Source: Azadirachta indica (Eukaryota; Streptophyta; Magnoliopsida; Sapindales; Meliaceae). From it: DNA of 64,000 nucleotides. Both the position numbers and the translations under genes were made by a program. Location of the stretch: NCBI GenBank assembly GCA_022749755.1, contig CM040447.1:15785087-15849086 (forward strand), written 5' to 3'. The notes beneath the pieces are model-generated. The model had not been told where the DNA came from. It saw only the letters and a list, made by a program, of their open reading frames with translations, and did no database searches. Of the stretch, positions 35,410-47,934 are shown piece by piece; positions within the stretch are counted from its first letter, which is position 1; each line of letters begins with the position of its first letter.

Positions 35410-36330
35410 ATGTCTTCATCAAAAGGAGAGAGTGCATCATTCTCACTTTCTGTTCTTCCAATATTTGGAGGAAAAAATTATGATTTTTGGAAAGTGAAAA
35501 TGAGGACTTTGCTTATGTCTAAGGGGCTATGGAATGTTGTTGTCAAAGGTTTTGAAGTACCAGAAGATGAAGATAAACTTACGGATGCACAATAAGAGAA
35601 ACTCGAGGCCTTGAGGATGACTAATGCAAAAGCTCTTTCAAAAATTCATAATAGAGTTATTGCAGCCATTTTTCCTAGAATTTGAGAGCTACTACAGAAA
35701 GCCAAGCTTAGAGAATTCTTGAGCAAGAATTTCAAGAAGATAACCAAGCAAGAACTGTTAAACTTTAAACTTTTGGAAAGGAGTTTGAAAATATGAGGAT
35801 GCAAGAATTTGAATTGGTTCGAGACTATTTTTCCAGAGTAATTAACATTATTAATCATTTAAGATCTCTTGGTGATAATGTAACAAAAAGTCGTCTTGAA
35901 GATCCTAAATAGCATTCTAGAAAAGTTTGGTCATGTTGTTACTGTGATAGAAGAATCAAAAGATCTCAGCACTTTATCAGCTGAAAAATTTATGGGATCT
36001 TTAGAGTCTCATGAGCAAATGAGATTGAAACGTGGTGAAAAATCCACCGAGATTGTTTTTCAATCAAAGGTGACCATTAAATCACGAAAGTCATCAAAGA
36101 AGGAGCAAAAAATAGAGGAGCAAAATAAGTCAAAAAAAGAAGACAAAGAAGCGGCTTATGACAACAAACCTCCATACAAGATTTACAAGAAGCAGAACCA
36201 TGCTACTTCAAGTTGTTGGCATCATAGGAAGCTCAATGCTATTGTTGCAAGAAGTTTGGGCACAAAGAAAAGTGTACAAATACAAAGCATTGAATCAAGC
36301 TAATTCATATAAGAAGGAGAACGAAGATCA
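35410..36330 (+). pseudogene. Copia B gag
   Basis: ATG at 35410 begins MSSSKGESASF and reaches FGGKNYDFWKVKMRTLLMSK, the typical gag start, then stops at 35593-35595. Later segments (SAEKFMGSLESHEQ) and a knuckle reading CYCCKKFGHKEKC near 36235 are in other frames. The knuckle is one residue short of the CX2CX4HX4C spacing. Confidence 0.88.
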
Positions 36331-36364
36331 TGGCAACATGTTCTATGCTTGCCAATCAGCCCTA

Positions 36365-36763
36365 GAAGAAAACGATGGCAGTAGCTGGTATCTTGACAGT
36401 GGTTGCAGCAATCACATGTCAAGTAATGAACAAATCTTTTTTTATGTTGACTCAACAATTTCTCCTAAAGTGAAACTAGGAAATAGGGCTGTTGTGCAAT
36501 CAAAAGAAAAGGGAAAAATTGCTGTCTAAACCGAAAAAGGAACGAAATACGTCAATGATATGCTACTTGTACTAGATTTAAATCAAAATTTGCTCAGTGT
36601 AGGACAGCTTGTTGAAAATGGCTATCGTCTTCATTTTGAAGAAGGTGGCTGCACTATTTATGATAAAAAAGAGAAGAGTTTGGTGATTGCTTATGTTAAA
36701 ATGGAGAAGAATAGAAATTTTTCCATCAATCTTCATTGTAATTCAATTATTGCAATAAAATGA
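36365..36763 (+). pseudogene. Copia B protease
   Basis: Active-site motif WYLDSGCSNHMSS intact, followed by VKLGN and, after a stop at 36527-36529, LNQNLLSVGQLVENGYRLHF, the usual C-terminal strand of copia protease. Confidence 0.9.
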
Positions 36764-36769
36764 GAGGTT

Positions 36770-37641
36770 CTTGAAGATACTCGACTATGGCATAAAAGGT
36801 TTTGTCATTTAAACTTTGAAAGCTTAAAGTTGTTAAAGCAGAAAGCTATGGTGAAAGGGCTACCAGAAATTGAAAAATCCTTAGAACCATGTGAAGGATG
36901 CATTATGGGAAAACAACATCGCTCTTTATTTCTTAGATAAAGTTCGAGGAGAGCAAAAGCGCCATTAGAGCTTATTCACACTAATATATGTGGTCCAATG
37001 CTTACTCCATCCTTAAAGCAATAGAAATACTTTCTTTTATTCATTGATGATTATTCTCAGATAGTTTGAGTTTACTTTTTAAAAGAAAATTAGGAACATT
37101 TATGATGTTTAAAAAATTTAAAGCATTTATGGAGAAGCAAAGTGGCTGCACCATCAAAACTATTCGAAGTGATTATGGGGGTGAATATATCTCTGTATAA
37201 TTTGAAAATTATTGCAAAAATAAAGGCATTTAGAAGCAACTCATAATAGGTTATAGTCCTCAATAGAATGGCATTGCTAAAAGGAAAAATAGAATAGTTG
37301 TTGAAATGGCTACAGTAATGTTAAGTGAGAAAAATTTGCCTAAAAGTTTTTGGGCAAAGGCTGTTCATACAACTGTGTATATACTTAATCGATGTCCAAC
37401 GAAAGCCGTGAAGAATAGGACTTCATTTGAAGCTTGGAGCAGAATTAAGCCATCAATAAGGCATTTTAAGGTTTTTGGGAGCGTTTGTTATGCTCATATT
37501 CTTGCTGAAAAAAAAAACAAGTTTGATGAAAGAAGTCGAAAAAGCATTTTTGTAGGATATAGCTGTAATACAAAAGGATGTCGGTTGTATAATGTTGAAA
37601 CAAAGAAGCTGATCGTGAGTAGAGATGTTATTTCTAATTAA
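36770..37641 (+). pseudogene. Copia B integrase
   Basis: Zinc-binding region (LWHKRFCHLNFESL, CEGCIMGKQHRS), then HTNICGP, where the first catalytic Asp has become Asn, then FLLFIDDYS, IRSDYGGEY, and PQ-stop-NGIA (TAG at 37264-37266). The open segment 37306-37641 holds the C-terminal part (KSFWAKAVHTTVYILNRCPT, KIFVGYS-like). Confidence 0.9.
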
Positions 37642-37739
37642 AAAGCTACTTGGGATTGGAATGAAAATAAAGAACAAGAGCTACCTCATGTTGTTCTTCT
37701 TGAACAACAAAAAATTCAAAATTTGCAATAAGATTAAAC

Positions 37740-38480
37740 TCCATTTGAATTTTGTACTTCTAAATGCAAAAGTTTTATGCTTGAAAGACTGAGAAGTTAT
37801 TGAAATCAAATGGATATTCAAAACAAAATTCAATCAAGATAAGAGCATTTAGAAGTACAAAACAAGGTTTTTAACTAGAGGATTCACTCAAAAGCCAAGT
37901 ATTGATTTCTATGAAACTTTTGCATGCACCTGTTGCAAGATTGGAAACTATAATAACCTTGATTGCTTTTGCTGCTCAAAAGAGATGGAATCTTTATCAA
38001 CTTGAAGTTAAATTAGCTTTCTTGAATGGAATGTTAAAAGATGAAGTTTATGTTGATCAGCCAAAGGTTTCCTTGTGAAGAGAGAAGAAAGCAAAGTTTA
38101 CAGGTTGAGAAAGACTCTTTATAGGCTAAAGCAAGCACCACGAACATGGTATGCTAAAATTGATAAGTATTTTCTCATAAGGAGTTTTCAAAGAAGCCAA
38201 AATGAGACAACTCTTTATATTTTAAAGAAAAAGGATCATATTCTTCATATTCTTATTATTTCCTTGTATGTTGATGATTTGATTTTTATCGGCAATGATG
38301 AAAACATGATACAAGATTCAAAAAGGATATGATGAAAACTTATGCGATGAGTAATTTAGGTCTCTTGCATTATTTTCTTGGAATTGAAATATCTCAAACT
38401 AAAAATAAGATTTTCATTTCTCAAAGAAAATATGCAGAGAATATTTTGAAGAAATTCAATTTATTGGGTTGTAAATCTGT
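37740..38480 (+). pseudogene. Copia B reverse transcriptase
   Basis: Degraded N-terminal block with YQLEVKLAFLNGML-like sequence near 38000, then RLRKTLYRLKQAPRTW and LYVDDLIFIG (38075-38332), then LGLLHYFLGIEI after a 1-base frameshift. Confidence 0.9.
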
Positions 38481-38508
38481 TGCAGTTCCATTAATTGCAA
38501 ATTAAAAG

Positions 38509-39205
38509 TTGAAGAAAGAAGATGGTGCTAAAAAGGCAGATGCTACAAAGTATAAAAGTCTTATTGGCAGCCTCTTATATCTTACAGCAACAAGACCTGA
38601 AATAACTAGTATGCTATCTCGGTTTATGCATGAACCAACTCAAATCCATTATGGAACAGCAAAAAGAGTTGTGAGATACTTGCAAGGTATATTTGATTAT
38701 GGCATTCTACATAAGGCAACTGAAAACTCAAGTTTAGTTGGATATTCTGACAGCGATTGGGTTAGTTGTCAAGATGACATGAAGAGCACTTCAGGTTATA
38801 TTTTTTCTTTTGGCTTAGGAATATGTTCATGGATTTCGAAGAAGTAAAAAGTTGTGGCACAATCAACTGCTGAAGTAGAATATGTTGTTGCTACAAAGGC
38901 AACATCTTAATGCATATGGTTTTGAAGAATTTTTGAACATCTTGAAGAAAAGCAAGACAAATGAACTTTATTATTCTGCGACAACAAGTTAGCCATTGCC
39001 ATTGCAAAAAATCTAGTTAATCATAACTGCACAAAACATATAGCAATCAAATACCATTTCATCAGAGAAGCTATTGAGAAGGGAGAAATTCAGCTTAAAT
39101 ATTGTAGAACAGAGAAGCAGCTTGCTAACATTCTTACTAAAACTCTTCCAAGAGAAAGATTTTGTTATCTTAGAGAACTCATTGGATTTGTGAAGAAAAT
39201 ACATT
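38509..39205 (+). pseudogene. Copia B RNase H
   Basis: YKSLIGSLLYLTATRPEI, AKRVVRYLQGI, GYSDSDWVS (catalytic Asp motif), KSTSGYIFSFG, then a stop, and a tail with DNKLAIA, KYHFIREA and NILTKTLPRERF up to 39205. Domain otherwise complete. Confidence 0.92.
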
Positions 39206-39214
39206 AAGGTGGAG

Positions 39215-39738
39215 TGTTGAAATTAATGCATTTTTCACACTTATGAGTTGTCAAACAATATATTTTTCAACATTTGCAAGTTATGAATACTGTCAGAGGG
39301 CAATTTTCAAAACTTAAACTATATCGTTTGGGGCATTATTTTTTAGCATGGTTAGTACTATTAGAAAGATCAAGATGTCAACTTTCCAGTAAATTTTACG
39401 GTATTCAATTTAAATTTTTCTAGAGAAAGTTATAGTCAAATGTTTAAAGGATATTTAGATGGAAAGTCAATATGAAATTTTTGCATAAAGTTATCAAAAT
39501 TCTCATACAATGTTTTGTATTTAAAGTCAAAGTATTATCTCTAAGAAGTGTGCTTAGAATTCTCTAGGATTAAATTTTTAGCATGGCTAGTTGCTATTTA
39601 TATGGCAATGTAAGTGAAAAATAAAAGATATAACAAAACAGAACAGAGAAATAAAAATTTTGCAAAATATTGAGCTTTGCAGCAGCAGCTCAACAAATGT
39701 TTTTAATTTTTCCTTGCAATTCATTCAAACAACCAAAA
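39215..39738 (+). repeat. Copia B 3' LTR
   Basis: Second copy of the 34809-35347 repeat, followed by target duplication GACAT. Confidence 0.93.
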
Positions 39739-42700
39739 GACATCTATTTATCTCAATTTTGAATAATTTATCATTGCCAAGCTCAGAATAACTCTTATAG
39801 TTGAAGCCTAACCGTTGGGTTATATGTTTCATTGTAATATAATCTTGGAGTTTGATCAAAATCCTTTTGCAACTAATCTAGCTTTGTACCTTGACACTAA
39901 CCCATCAACATTTTGCTTCACTTTAAACACTCATTTATTTCCAACGAGTCTCTTGTCCGAGGTAAAGGGAACTAATGACTAGGTTTTGTTATTGGCAAGT
40001 GCTTTCACTTCTTTCATAGCATATTTCCATTTTGCATCTGACAATGCCTCTTTGACATCTTTTGGTATTTCAGTTGTAGTAGGTAGGCTCTTGAGTATGA
40101 ACCATGTAGATTCTTGGCTTAAAGATCCTTGTTTTAGCTCTAATGATCATGGGATGTGTGGGAAGGAGGTTTAAAGGTGGCTATACAGTAGGTGATTCTA
40201 GCGTGTTACTATGTTCACTGGTTTCAGTGTTTATTTGTAGTGTGTTTGTGTTTGAGAAGGTAGGTTTAAAATATGGTCGAATGCTGTTGTTGGCAGGACT
40301 TTGATGAGATTCTTCTGCTGATGCCGGGTGTCTCGGCGGCATTGCTTCATCAGTTAGTGCTTTGAAAGATGGTATCTGTGCCAACAGGTATTGACACTGA
40401 GTAAAACTAGTTGAGTAGGTCTTTAGACGTTCGAGTGTTGTTCAGCTCATTACCATCCTTGAATTTGTTATCATTTTGGAAAGGGAATGCGTTCTCATTG
40501 AAAACACATCTAGCTATATAGATTCTTCCTCTATAATGCATGCATATGTATCCCTTGTGAAATTCATTTAATCCTAACAACACACATTTTGAACTATGGT
40601 AACCAAACTTGTGTTTAATTGTACGGCCTGAGAAACGGGTAACATTCACATCCAGAGGTCTTAATCAAGGTATAATCAGGTTTGGTATGATAGAGTGCTT
40701 CAAAGGGTGAGAGGTTTCTTAAAACTGGTGTTGCAAATATGTTTATAATGTATGTTGCTGTGTTAAAAGCCCCCCCACCAGAATTTGAGTGGAATCTTGG
40801 CTTATGCAGAGAGTGTCAAACTTGTTTCAACAATGTGTCTATGTTTTCTTTCTATCTTTCTATTTTGATGATGTGTATAAGAACATGCAAATTTGATTGT
40901 TATTCCTTCGTCCCTCAAGAATGGTTCAAAAGCTCTAAACTCTACACCCATATCACACTGAAATTGTTTGATTTTCATATCTAGAGTGTTTTCTATTTGT
41001 TTTTTTTGAATTGTTTGAAGATGTTTAGAGCTTCTAATTTTTTAGTTAAAAGATAGATCCAAGTGAAGCTTGTCTTATCATCTACAAAGGCAATGTAATA
41101 TCTGTGATCTTGATTTGAGGGTCTTGGCGCTTGACACCAAAGGTTAAAATGGATAATCTGTAAGGGTTTTGTTGATTTAACTTCAATGCTTTTGAAGGTA
41201 AGTTTGTGTTTTCCAAGCTGAAAAGCATTATAAAAGGATAGAGCTGATTTTTCATTGATTTCTGGAAGATTACAACATAGGAAGTTGTTTTTAAGAGCTA
41301 GAAAATGGGTATGACCTAACCTTTTATTCCAAATATTCGAGTCATTGATTTTACAAGACCTTTCATCATCAAACTCTGAACTAACTAGACTCAAGGATAA
41401 CATTGTCTCGGGTCTATTTACACTCTATAAGCATGAAACCTTACTTGTTCGACTCAGCAAGAGATGTTGAAGCTAGGTTTGTGCACTAATTAAAACGGCC
41501 ACACAGCAGTTGATAAACATAATGGCTATATCATTATCCTGAATCAGTATGGAAACGCTAATCAGGTTTTTAAATGATTTGTGGTACAAGCAGAATGTGT
41601 TTTAGTGTCAAGTACTTGTTAGTTTATGACTAAAGTGTTGGTAAGGTGGAATGGCCAATGAGAGAGATAGTTTCCATTACCTACTGCAAGTTGCTCATCA
41701 CTAGTGTATTCTGCTCCAATCTCCAAGTTTGCCATGTTGCTTGTCACATGGTTGGTAGCACCACTATCTAAGTACCATATTGGGTCGGTTGTGCTTTCAG
41801 GTGTAGCAAGGTGGGCTTTCTTTTGATTCGAGTTCCGCTTGGGAGTGAATTTCTTGTTAAAATGATGCCAACATCTTGCAACTTCATGTCCCACCTTGTA
41901 GGAAATCTGGCAAGTGGGTTTGTGTTCTTCTTCCTCAAGTGTTTTGCCTCTTTGCCTTCAAAACTACTAGCCAATTGATTCTAATTGTTGTTCCTCCTAG
42001 ATGTATTCCAGTTTCTTCTTTGATTGTTGTAACCAACTTGAGTGAAGTTGGCTGAAAATCCTTCTGAGAGATTAATGTTTCCCAATGAGATGTTCTTCTC
42101 AATCCTGCTCTCTTTGACTGAGAGGCATTGAGTAGACATCCTCGAGAAGCAATTTGTTTGCTCTTAAGGTGATATTCACAATCACTAAATCATATTTAGG
42201 TCCTATGCCTTCAATGTGGAAAAGAACCAGCTCTTCATCGCTGACATATTTTCCAGCAGACGTTATTTCTTCCACTAGTCCCTTCATTCTAAGATAGTAC
42301 TCATTCATGCTCAATCCCTCTTTCTTTGTGCTTTGGATATGAGCTCTAAGTTCCATAAACCTTGTTGTTTGTGCTGTGTACAGCTTTTCCAGGGCAGTCT
42401 AAACTTCATGGGATGTACATCCTGCACCCTATGACTGGGCTCAATGCTCCTTTTGTCATTGATGACAGTAAGAATCCCATTGAAGATTGATCCTATCTCT
42501 CTCAGACTTGATATTCTGGGTTTGGAGTTGTCACCACATTTTGTTTATTATCAAGGCTCACATTCATCTTTCTTAGAGCCATATTTGGTACATTGATGAT
42601 GCCTTCAAAATCGTTTGCCCTAATGTTGGGCAGAACCTGAGTTCTTCTCCAAAGAAGATAGTTAGAGTTGGTGAGCTTAATAAGAGTTATGAAGACAAAG

Positions 42701-42766
42701 GGTGTTTGACAGTATTTTAGGCCTGGTGTTTGGGGAAACATTGCTGTCATTGCTATTAGACGCCAT
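39739..42766 (-). pseudogene. Copia D gag-pol, 5' portion
   Basis: Gag starts at ATG 42766 (MASNSND), continues with NSNYLLWRRTQVLP and MNEYYLRMKGLVEEI. A zinc knuckle reads CQISYKVGHEVARC near 41900, the second Cys being Ser. The protease reads WYLDSGATNHVTS (41619-41894). An integrase start reads WNKRLGHTHF (40993-41403), with HFNLW in place of the first-Asp HFDVW motif. An integrase C-terminal segment reads FGYHSSKCVLLGLNEFHKGY (40407-40649). The RT N-terminal block (RYKARLVAKGF, near 39870) ends at the copia B insertion. Frameshifts and stops throughout. Confidence 0.88.
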
Positions 42767-42772
42767 TGTTGT

Positions 42773-42785
42773 GGCTTTGATACCA
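42773..42785 (-). other. Copia D primer-binding site
   Basis: TGGTATCAAAGCC on the minus strand, complementary to tRNA-Met, two bases inside the 5' LTR. Confidence 0.85.
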
Positions 42786-42786
42786 C

Positions 42787-43178
42787 ATTGAATATTAATA
42801 AAATTTCTAGCTTAGTGTTTTGGGCAAAGAAAATGTAGTGCCTGGGTTTTTGTGTATTCAACTCTGCTTAGAAACTGTACGTGTTAAAATTTATATATGC
42901 AATATGGTGGCCTCCAAGACAGGTTATTTACAGCCTGTAAAAGCATAAAATAATTATACAACTGTACAATACAATCCTCTGCAAAAACGGTTGTTGTGCT
43001 ACTCCTTTCTTGATCACAAATTGATTCCCTCGTGAGCTGCTCAATGTACCCATGGCAACCTCCTTTATCCTTTACTGCAAGTTGTATCTTTCCGGAGAAA
43101 GAGTTGCGAGCTGGACTTTTGCCTGGGCAGGAGTCTATGTTGAATTAGACTTGAGTCAGAAGCCCACTACTTCCAACA
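42787..43178 (-). repeat. Copia D 5' LTR
   Basis: Pairs with 33702-34104 and is followed by target duplication GACAA at 43179-43183. Confidence 0.92.
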
Positions 43179-43499
43179 GACAATACTTAAGCTGGGGGAA
43201 CATGGTGGCGCTTGAATTATGCCGTGTTATGTGATGAGTTATAAAATGTGGTGGGTGATCGTTTATTTAGATATTATGTTTGTATGACCGAGGGACTAGA
43301 ATCTTTAATCCGATTTGAACTTATCTATTTTTAGCCGAACGCAATCAACCATCTGCTTCCCCAAAAGCAGTACTACCACAACCAAACATACCTACTTTCG
43401 CTTCCCTTTTCTTTAAGCCTGGTGACTTAACTCTTTTTACTAAAGAGTTGCCAATGCTTCCGCAGAAGGAGAGCGCACGGTGGTCAAAATCGAAACAGA

Positions 43500-44475
43500 T
43501 TTAACAAAGAGCAGGTTAAGTCGTGTAGCATAAATTTCATTGGGCGTATAGTCCTTCAACCCGGATCTAAGCCGATGAAACTAGAAGAACTTTAGAACAA
43601 TCTCAACAAAATCTGGCAACCTTACAAATCTTGGAGGACACATGAGTAATCATGCAAAGAAAAGAAAAATGGAAGTGATGCGAAACGGCGGCCTGTCTAT
43701 TTTCAGATCAGATGAAGAAGAACCACCTCAACAAGGACCCGATGAAAATGGCTCAAATTAACCACCAGGTGAATCCGTCGCATCAACCGATGAGTCACCG
43801 AAGAGATCTTTTTATATTCTGTAATGGATTGAACCACTTCCCCAAATTTTTCTCATATAACTCTGGTCCGTGAAGTGAATATAAAAAGATCCCAAGGCAT
43901 TTTTCGCCTAATATCAATGGCAACCTAGCTTCAATCCATTTGAACCAAAAATTCAGTTCCATGCTTAAGTATAGCCTTAAATACTAGCATCCAAGGATTT
44001 TTCCGACGATGGCTCGCGGTCTCGGCATTCCATTACAGATTGATCAAGCTACCGCAAAAAATAATTCTGCTTTTATGCGAGAATTTTGGTGGAGGTAGAT
44101 TTGTCAGAATCGATGCCTACTTTTGTTACAGTTGAACTTCCAGACTACCGTTTTGACGTGGAAATTCACTACGGAAGCTTACCAATTCAATGTAATGGCT
44201 GCAAACATTTTGATTATTCGATTGAAACATGTGGCCAGTCGAAGCGGAGTCTAAAGATTGACAACCATAAGGAGCCCAAACCAGTCTGCAGACCTATTAC
44301 AAAGCCAAATGAATCTATAGTGGAGAAACCTGACATTACAGAGCAAAAGAATCTTCCAACTTCAGAAATGATACTCCACAGATTGGCCACAAAGAATGGA
44401 GAACGGACTCGCTCCCACTCACCTTCCGGTTACCGGACCACTAAAGGAGAAGCCGAATCAATGTCAGAATATTGA
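43500..44475 (+). pseudogene. LINE ORF1 (nucleic-acid chaperone), broken
   Basis: The N-terminal part has NFIGRIVLQPGSKPMKLEEL near 43530 (DUF4283 start). A linker near 44010 reads MARGLGIPLQIDQATA. The frame 44086-44475 holds FVTVELPDYRFDVEIHYGSL and a knuckle CNGCKHFDYSIETC, with Tyr where the zinc-binding His is expected. Stops separate the blocks. The function in live elements is RNA binding in the retrotransposition particle. Confidence 0.8.
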
Positions 44476-45290
44476 GCAAATGGCATGTGGTGCTAATCAT
44501 CATAGCACTTTAGAGGAGAGGCAGCATGTGCACGGTAGGGAAGACAAACCATGAGACGATAAGGTTGGAAAAGCAACAGAATCTACACCAAGAGAGGGAA
44601 ATAATAAATCTAGACAGAATATGCATAATGGGGAGCATGTGCATATGACACACAAGCCATGTGATAAAAACAAACATAAAGCTGGTGAGTCAGACTTCAT
44701 TCCTACAAAGGATAATCAGGAGGCAAGTCAATATGGTGTGAGCTCAAGCCATGTGACAATGAAGAAGTCCACGTATTACAAGAACATAGTAGCATAGGAT
44801 CGATTACAAAAACGAAAAAAGGGATTGATCTCGGAGTTAGGAAAAACCACCATGGAACCATTTGCTGCACAAGATGATTCAATTTTAACAAATATCAAGG
44901 GCGCCATTGGAGCTCCCTCGGTTATTCAGCTGGACTCTAGCCTAAAAAATATTTCGGATAATCCCTACTAACTATTACTCCAGCCTTTGACCAGCAAACT
45001 TCCCCTTATGAGCTTTCTCTTGTTGCGACTTAGCTAACTATCGCTCCCTCACAATCTCTCTCTCCCCGAAATCTCAACGAACCTGTTCCCGCAGTTCCCC
45101 TGCGACAAGAACCTGGGAATAACGCAATGGACAACTCAATCTCAATTATAATGAATGACATGGATAAGTTGACCGGAATTCTGGTTAAACCTCTTGTGGA
45201 GGATGGCTTTTAGATAATCACGTCTAAATCTGAGCAAAAAAAGCTTCGCGCCAAGAAAAAAGCGATTCAGGAAATATATCATGACAAGGG

Positions 45291-45990
45291 TTGCATTCAC
45301 AACTCACACCAATGAAATTTTTATATTGGAATATTAGGATTTTGGCTAAGCCCGAGTCTCATCTAGAACTAGCCGATTTATGTTGTCTTCATAAACCTTC
45401 TATGGTTGCTATTTCTGAACTTTTAATATCCTTCCCAACTATTCCTATACATTTGTGGAGCAAGTTACGGCTTTACTTGCTGGGCACTTCTACCCATCAG
45501 ATTCCGAAACTTTGTCTATTGGTTTCGGATGATTTTCATGGATCGCGTATTCTATATTGCTCAGACCAGCATGTTATGATCCTTGCCATTATTGATAATG
45601 TGCAAGTTTGTTTCTCATTTGTTTACGCTTCAACGTATTATATTCATCGTCGTTTACTTTGGTCAGAATTGGAAACCCTTGCGAGTACCATGCACTATCC
45701 CTGGCTTGTAGTGGGGGATTTTAATGCCACTTTAGGTGCTCATGAGCAGGTTGGGGAAGGGCTGCCTAGCTTTGTCACTTGCTCAAATTTTCAATGTATG
45801 ATCGATAGTTGCAGTCTTATTCGCCTTCCTACTTCTAGCATGAATATGACTTGGACTTAGGACTGCAATCTCTCTTGAATAGAACGGAAGCTTGATAGTG
45901 CTCTTTCCAATGAAGCTTGGTTTGAATTCTAGGGACCCACGAGTTGCATTGCTCTCTAGAACAGTTTCTGATCACTCTCCTTTGTTGGTT
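45291..45990 (+). pseudogene. LINE ORF2 endonuclease
   Basis: Exonuclease-endonuclease-phosphatase fold motifs in order: MKFLYWNIR (catalytic Asn), MVAISEL (Glu), WLVVGDFNATL (Asp, Asn) and, after a frame change, SDHSPLLVS (Asp, His). The active-site residues survive but stops break the frame at 45858 and beyond. Confidence 0.88.
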
Positions 45991-46599
45991 TCAGGTTCCG
46001 TGGTTGTTGGTATTGGTCCTAAACCTTTTTGTTTCCAAGTAATGTGGATACAAAATGATAAGTTCAATCGGTTAGTTTCCAGGATATGGGGCTTTATTCC
46101 TACACAAGGCTACCCAATGTTTATGGTTTCTCACAAGTTGAAAATTCTCAAGCAGGAGTTACATAAATGGAATAAAGAGGTGTTTAGTAGCGTTCATGCT
46201 GACGTTCAGGTTGTAAGGGAGGCTTTGCAAATTATTCTAGAAAATATTTCGCGAGATGGGTTTCAGGTGTTAATGCTAAAGCCGAAGCTAATGCCACAGT
46301 AAAGTTTCTGAAGGCTATAAAAGTGGAATATCTCTTATGTAGTGAATGAGCTCGTGTTAGTTGGCTTCGTGATCGTGACAGAAGTTATAAAATCTTCCAC
46401 ACCTATACCAAAATTCGAGCCAATAAAGCCAAAATTCTTTCTCTACGAATCAATAATATTCCTACTGAGGACCAAAGAGATATCGCAGCTCATGTGGTAT
46501 ACTTTTATCAACAGCTTTACATGGAGGCAGAGTTCATTTCAGATGATTCTTTAGTAGTTTGTAATATCATTCCTTGTCTTCTTTCTAATGCAGATAATA

Positions 46600-47830
46600 A
46601 CTTGTTGATCAGTGTTCCAGACTCAGAGGAGATTCGTCAGGCAATTTTTGCGTTAAATCCTTCTAGTGCTCCTGCGCCTGACGGTTTCTCTGGGGCTTTC
46701 TTTCAGTCCTGTTAGAATATTCTAGGTTATGATGTCATAAATGGAATTCGTCAGTTCTTTACAGACAATTATGTCCAACCAAACTTCAAATCTAGTTTCA
46801 TCACTTTGATTCCCAAAGTCACCGGGTGGATCGGGTTGGGGAGTTCAGACCCATTGTACTGGCCAATTTTTTCTGTAAGATTATCACAAAAATTATGGCG
46901 GATCGTCTCAGTCTGATTCTTCCAAGGATTATTTCGCCTCAGCAGTCTGCTTTTATTCGCAGTCGCCGTATTCAAGATTGCATCACCATAGTTTTCTAAG
47001 GAGTCAACATGCTTGATCATTCTATTTCGGTCGCAACATTGGTATAAAGTTAGATGTCAAAAAAGCTTTTGATACCGTTAACTGGACTTTCCTTCCCGAG
47101 TGCTGCATCGTTTTGGTTTTCACGACTCCTACATCAACTGGATACATATAATCCTTCGTTCTATCGTCTCTCGGTTTTAATCAATGGCTCTCTTCATGGA
47201 TTTTTCTCTTGTAGTAGAGGCGTTGGGCAAAGGGATCCACTGTCTCCCTTCTATTCTGTGTTGCTGAAGAAGTTCTATGTCGCTGGTTGTCGTCTCTCTA
47301 TTCTGATGGGCGTACTCTTCCTATTTCCTCTCCTCGAGGTTGTTCTCCTCCTACTCATGTTCTCTATACTGATGATGTATTCATCTTTGCTAGGGGTGAT
47401 CATCGTTCGCTCCACAATCTCATGCAGTTTCTCCACTCTTATTCTATAGATTCTGAGCAGGTTATCAATATGCAGAAGAGTTTAGTATTAATTGGCTAAT
47501 CTGCTCTATCCCGTAATGGCCGCATTCTTCAATTCCTGGGCTTTTCCCAAGGCTCGCTTTATTTTAATTATTTAAGGATTCCAATTTTTAAGGGCGCTCC
47601 TCGTTCCAATCATCTTCAGTGTTCGATTGATAGAGCTACAGCCAAGCTCAATAGTTGGAAAGGAAAGTTACTTTCTTTAGCCGGTAGGGTTGAACTGACC
47701 AAGATGGTTTTTTCTGGTCTCCTTCTTCATAGATTTTATCTCTACCTTTGGCCTCAATCTCTAATCTCACAGCTTCACTAAGGAGCAAGGAATTTTATTT
47801 TAACTAGAGATCATCTTTATAGAAAATTGG
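46600..47830 (+). pseudogene. LINE ORF2 reverse transcriptase
   Basis: Blocks: SEEIRQAIFALNPSSAPAPD (fingers), SFITLIPKV, KLDVKKAFDTVNW (first Asp), RGVGQRDPLSP, YTDDVFIFARG (catalytic DD) and RATAKLNSWKGKLLSLAGRV (thumb). They fall in several frames. Confidence 0.9.
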
Positions 47831-47934
47831 CTTTAATTTCTTGAAGCCAAATGTGTAAACCAAAACTGGGGGGAGGCTGGGGTGTTCCCCTTTTGGGTAT
47901 TATGAACAAGCTTGCTTGCTAAAGTTTTTTTAGG

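Larger units (their letters stand above)
34809..39738 (+). mobile_element. Copia B: Ty1-copia retrotransposon, plus strand, nested in copia D
   Basis: LTRs at 34809-35347 and 39215-39738, beginning TGTTG(G/A)AATTAATGCATTTT. The 5-bp target duplication GACAT is perfect at 34804-34808 and 39739-39743. Primer-binding site TGGTATTAGAGCAGG follows the 5' LTR and a polypurine tract AAGGTGGAG precedes the 3' LTR. All copia domains are recognisable in order, but gag and pol carry many stops. It is the youngest-looking element by target-site preservation in this part of the window. Confidence 0.95.
33702..43178 (-). mobile_element. Copia D: Ty1-copia retrotransposon, minus strand, split by copia B
   Basis: Both LTRs are present (33702-34104 and 42787-43178), flanked by GACAA at 33697-33701 and 43179-43183, a perfect 5-bp target duplication. 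A tRNA-Met primer-binding site lies at 42773-42785. Coding remnants run gag to RNase H on the minus strand. Copia B sits inside RT, at 34809-39738. Without copia B the element is about 4.5 kb and lacks much of RNase H and integrase. Many stops. Confidence 0.93.
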
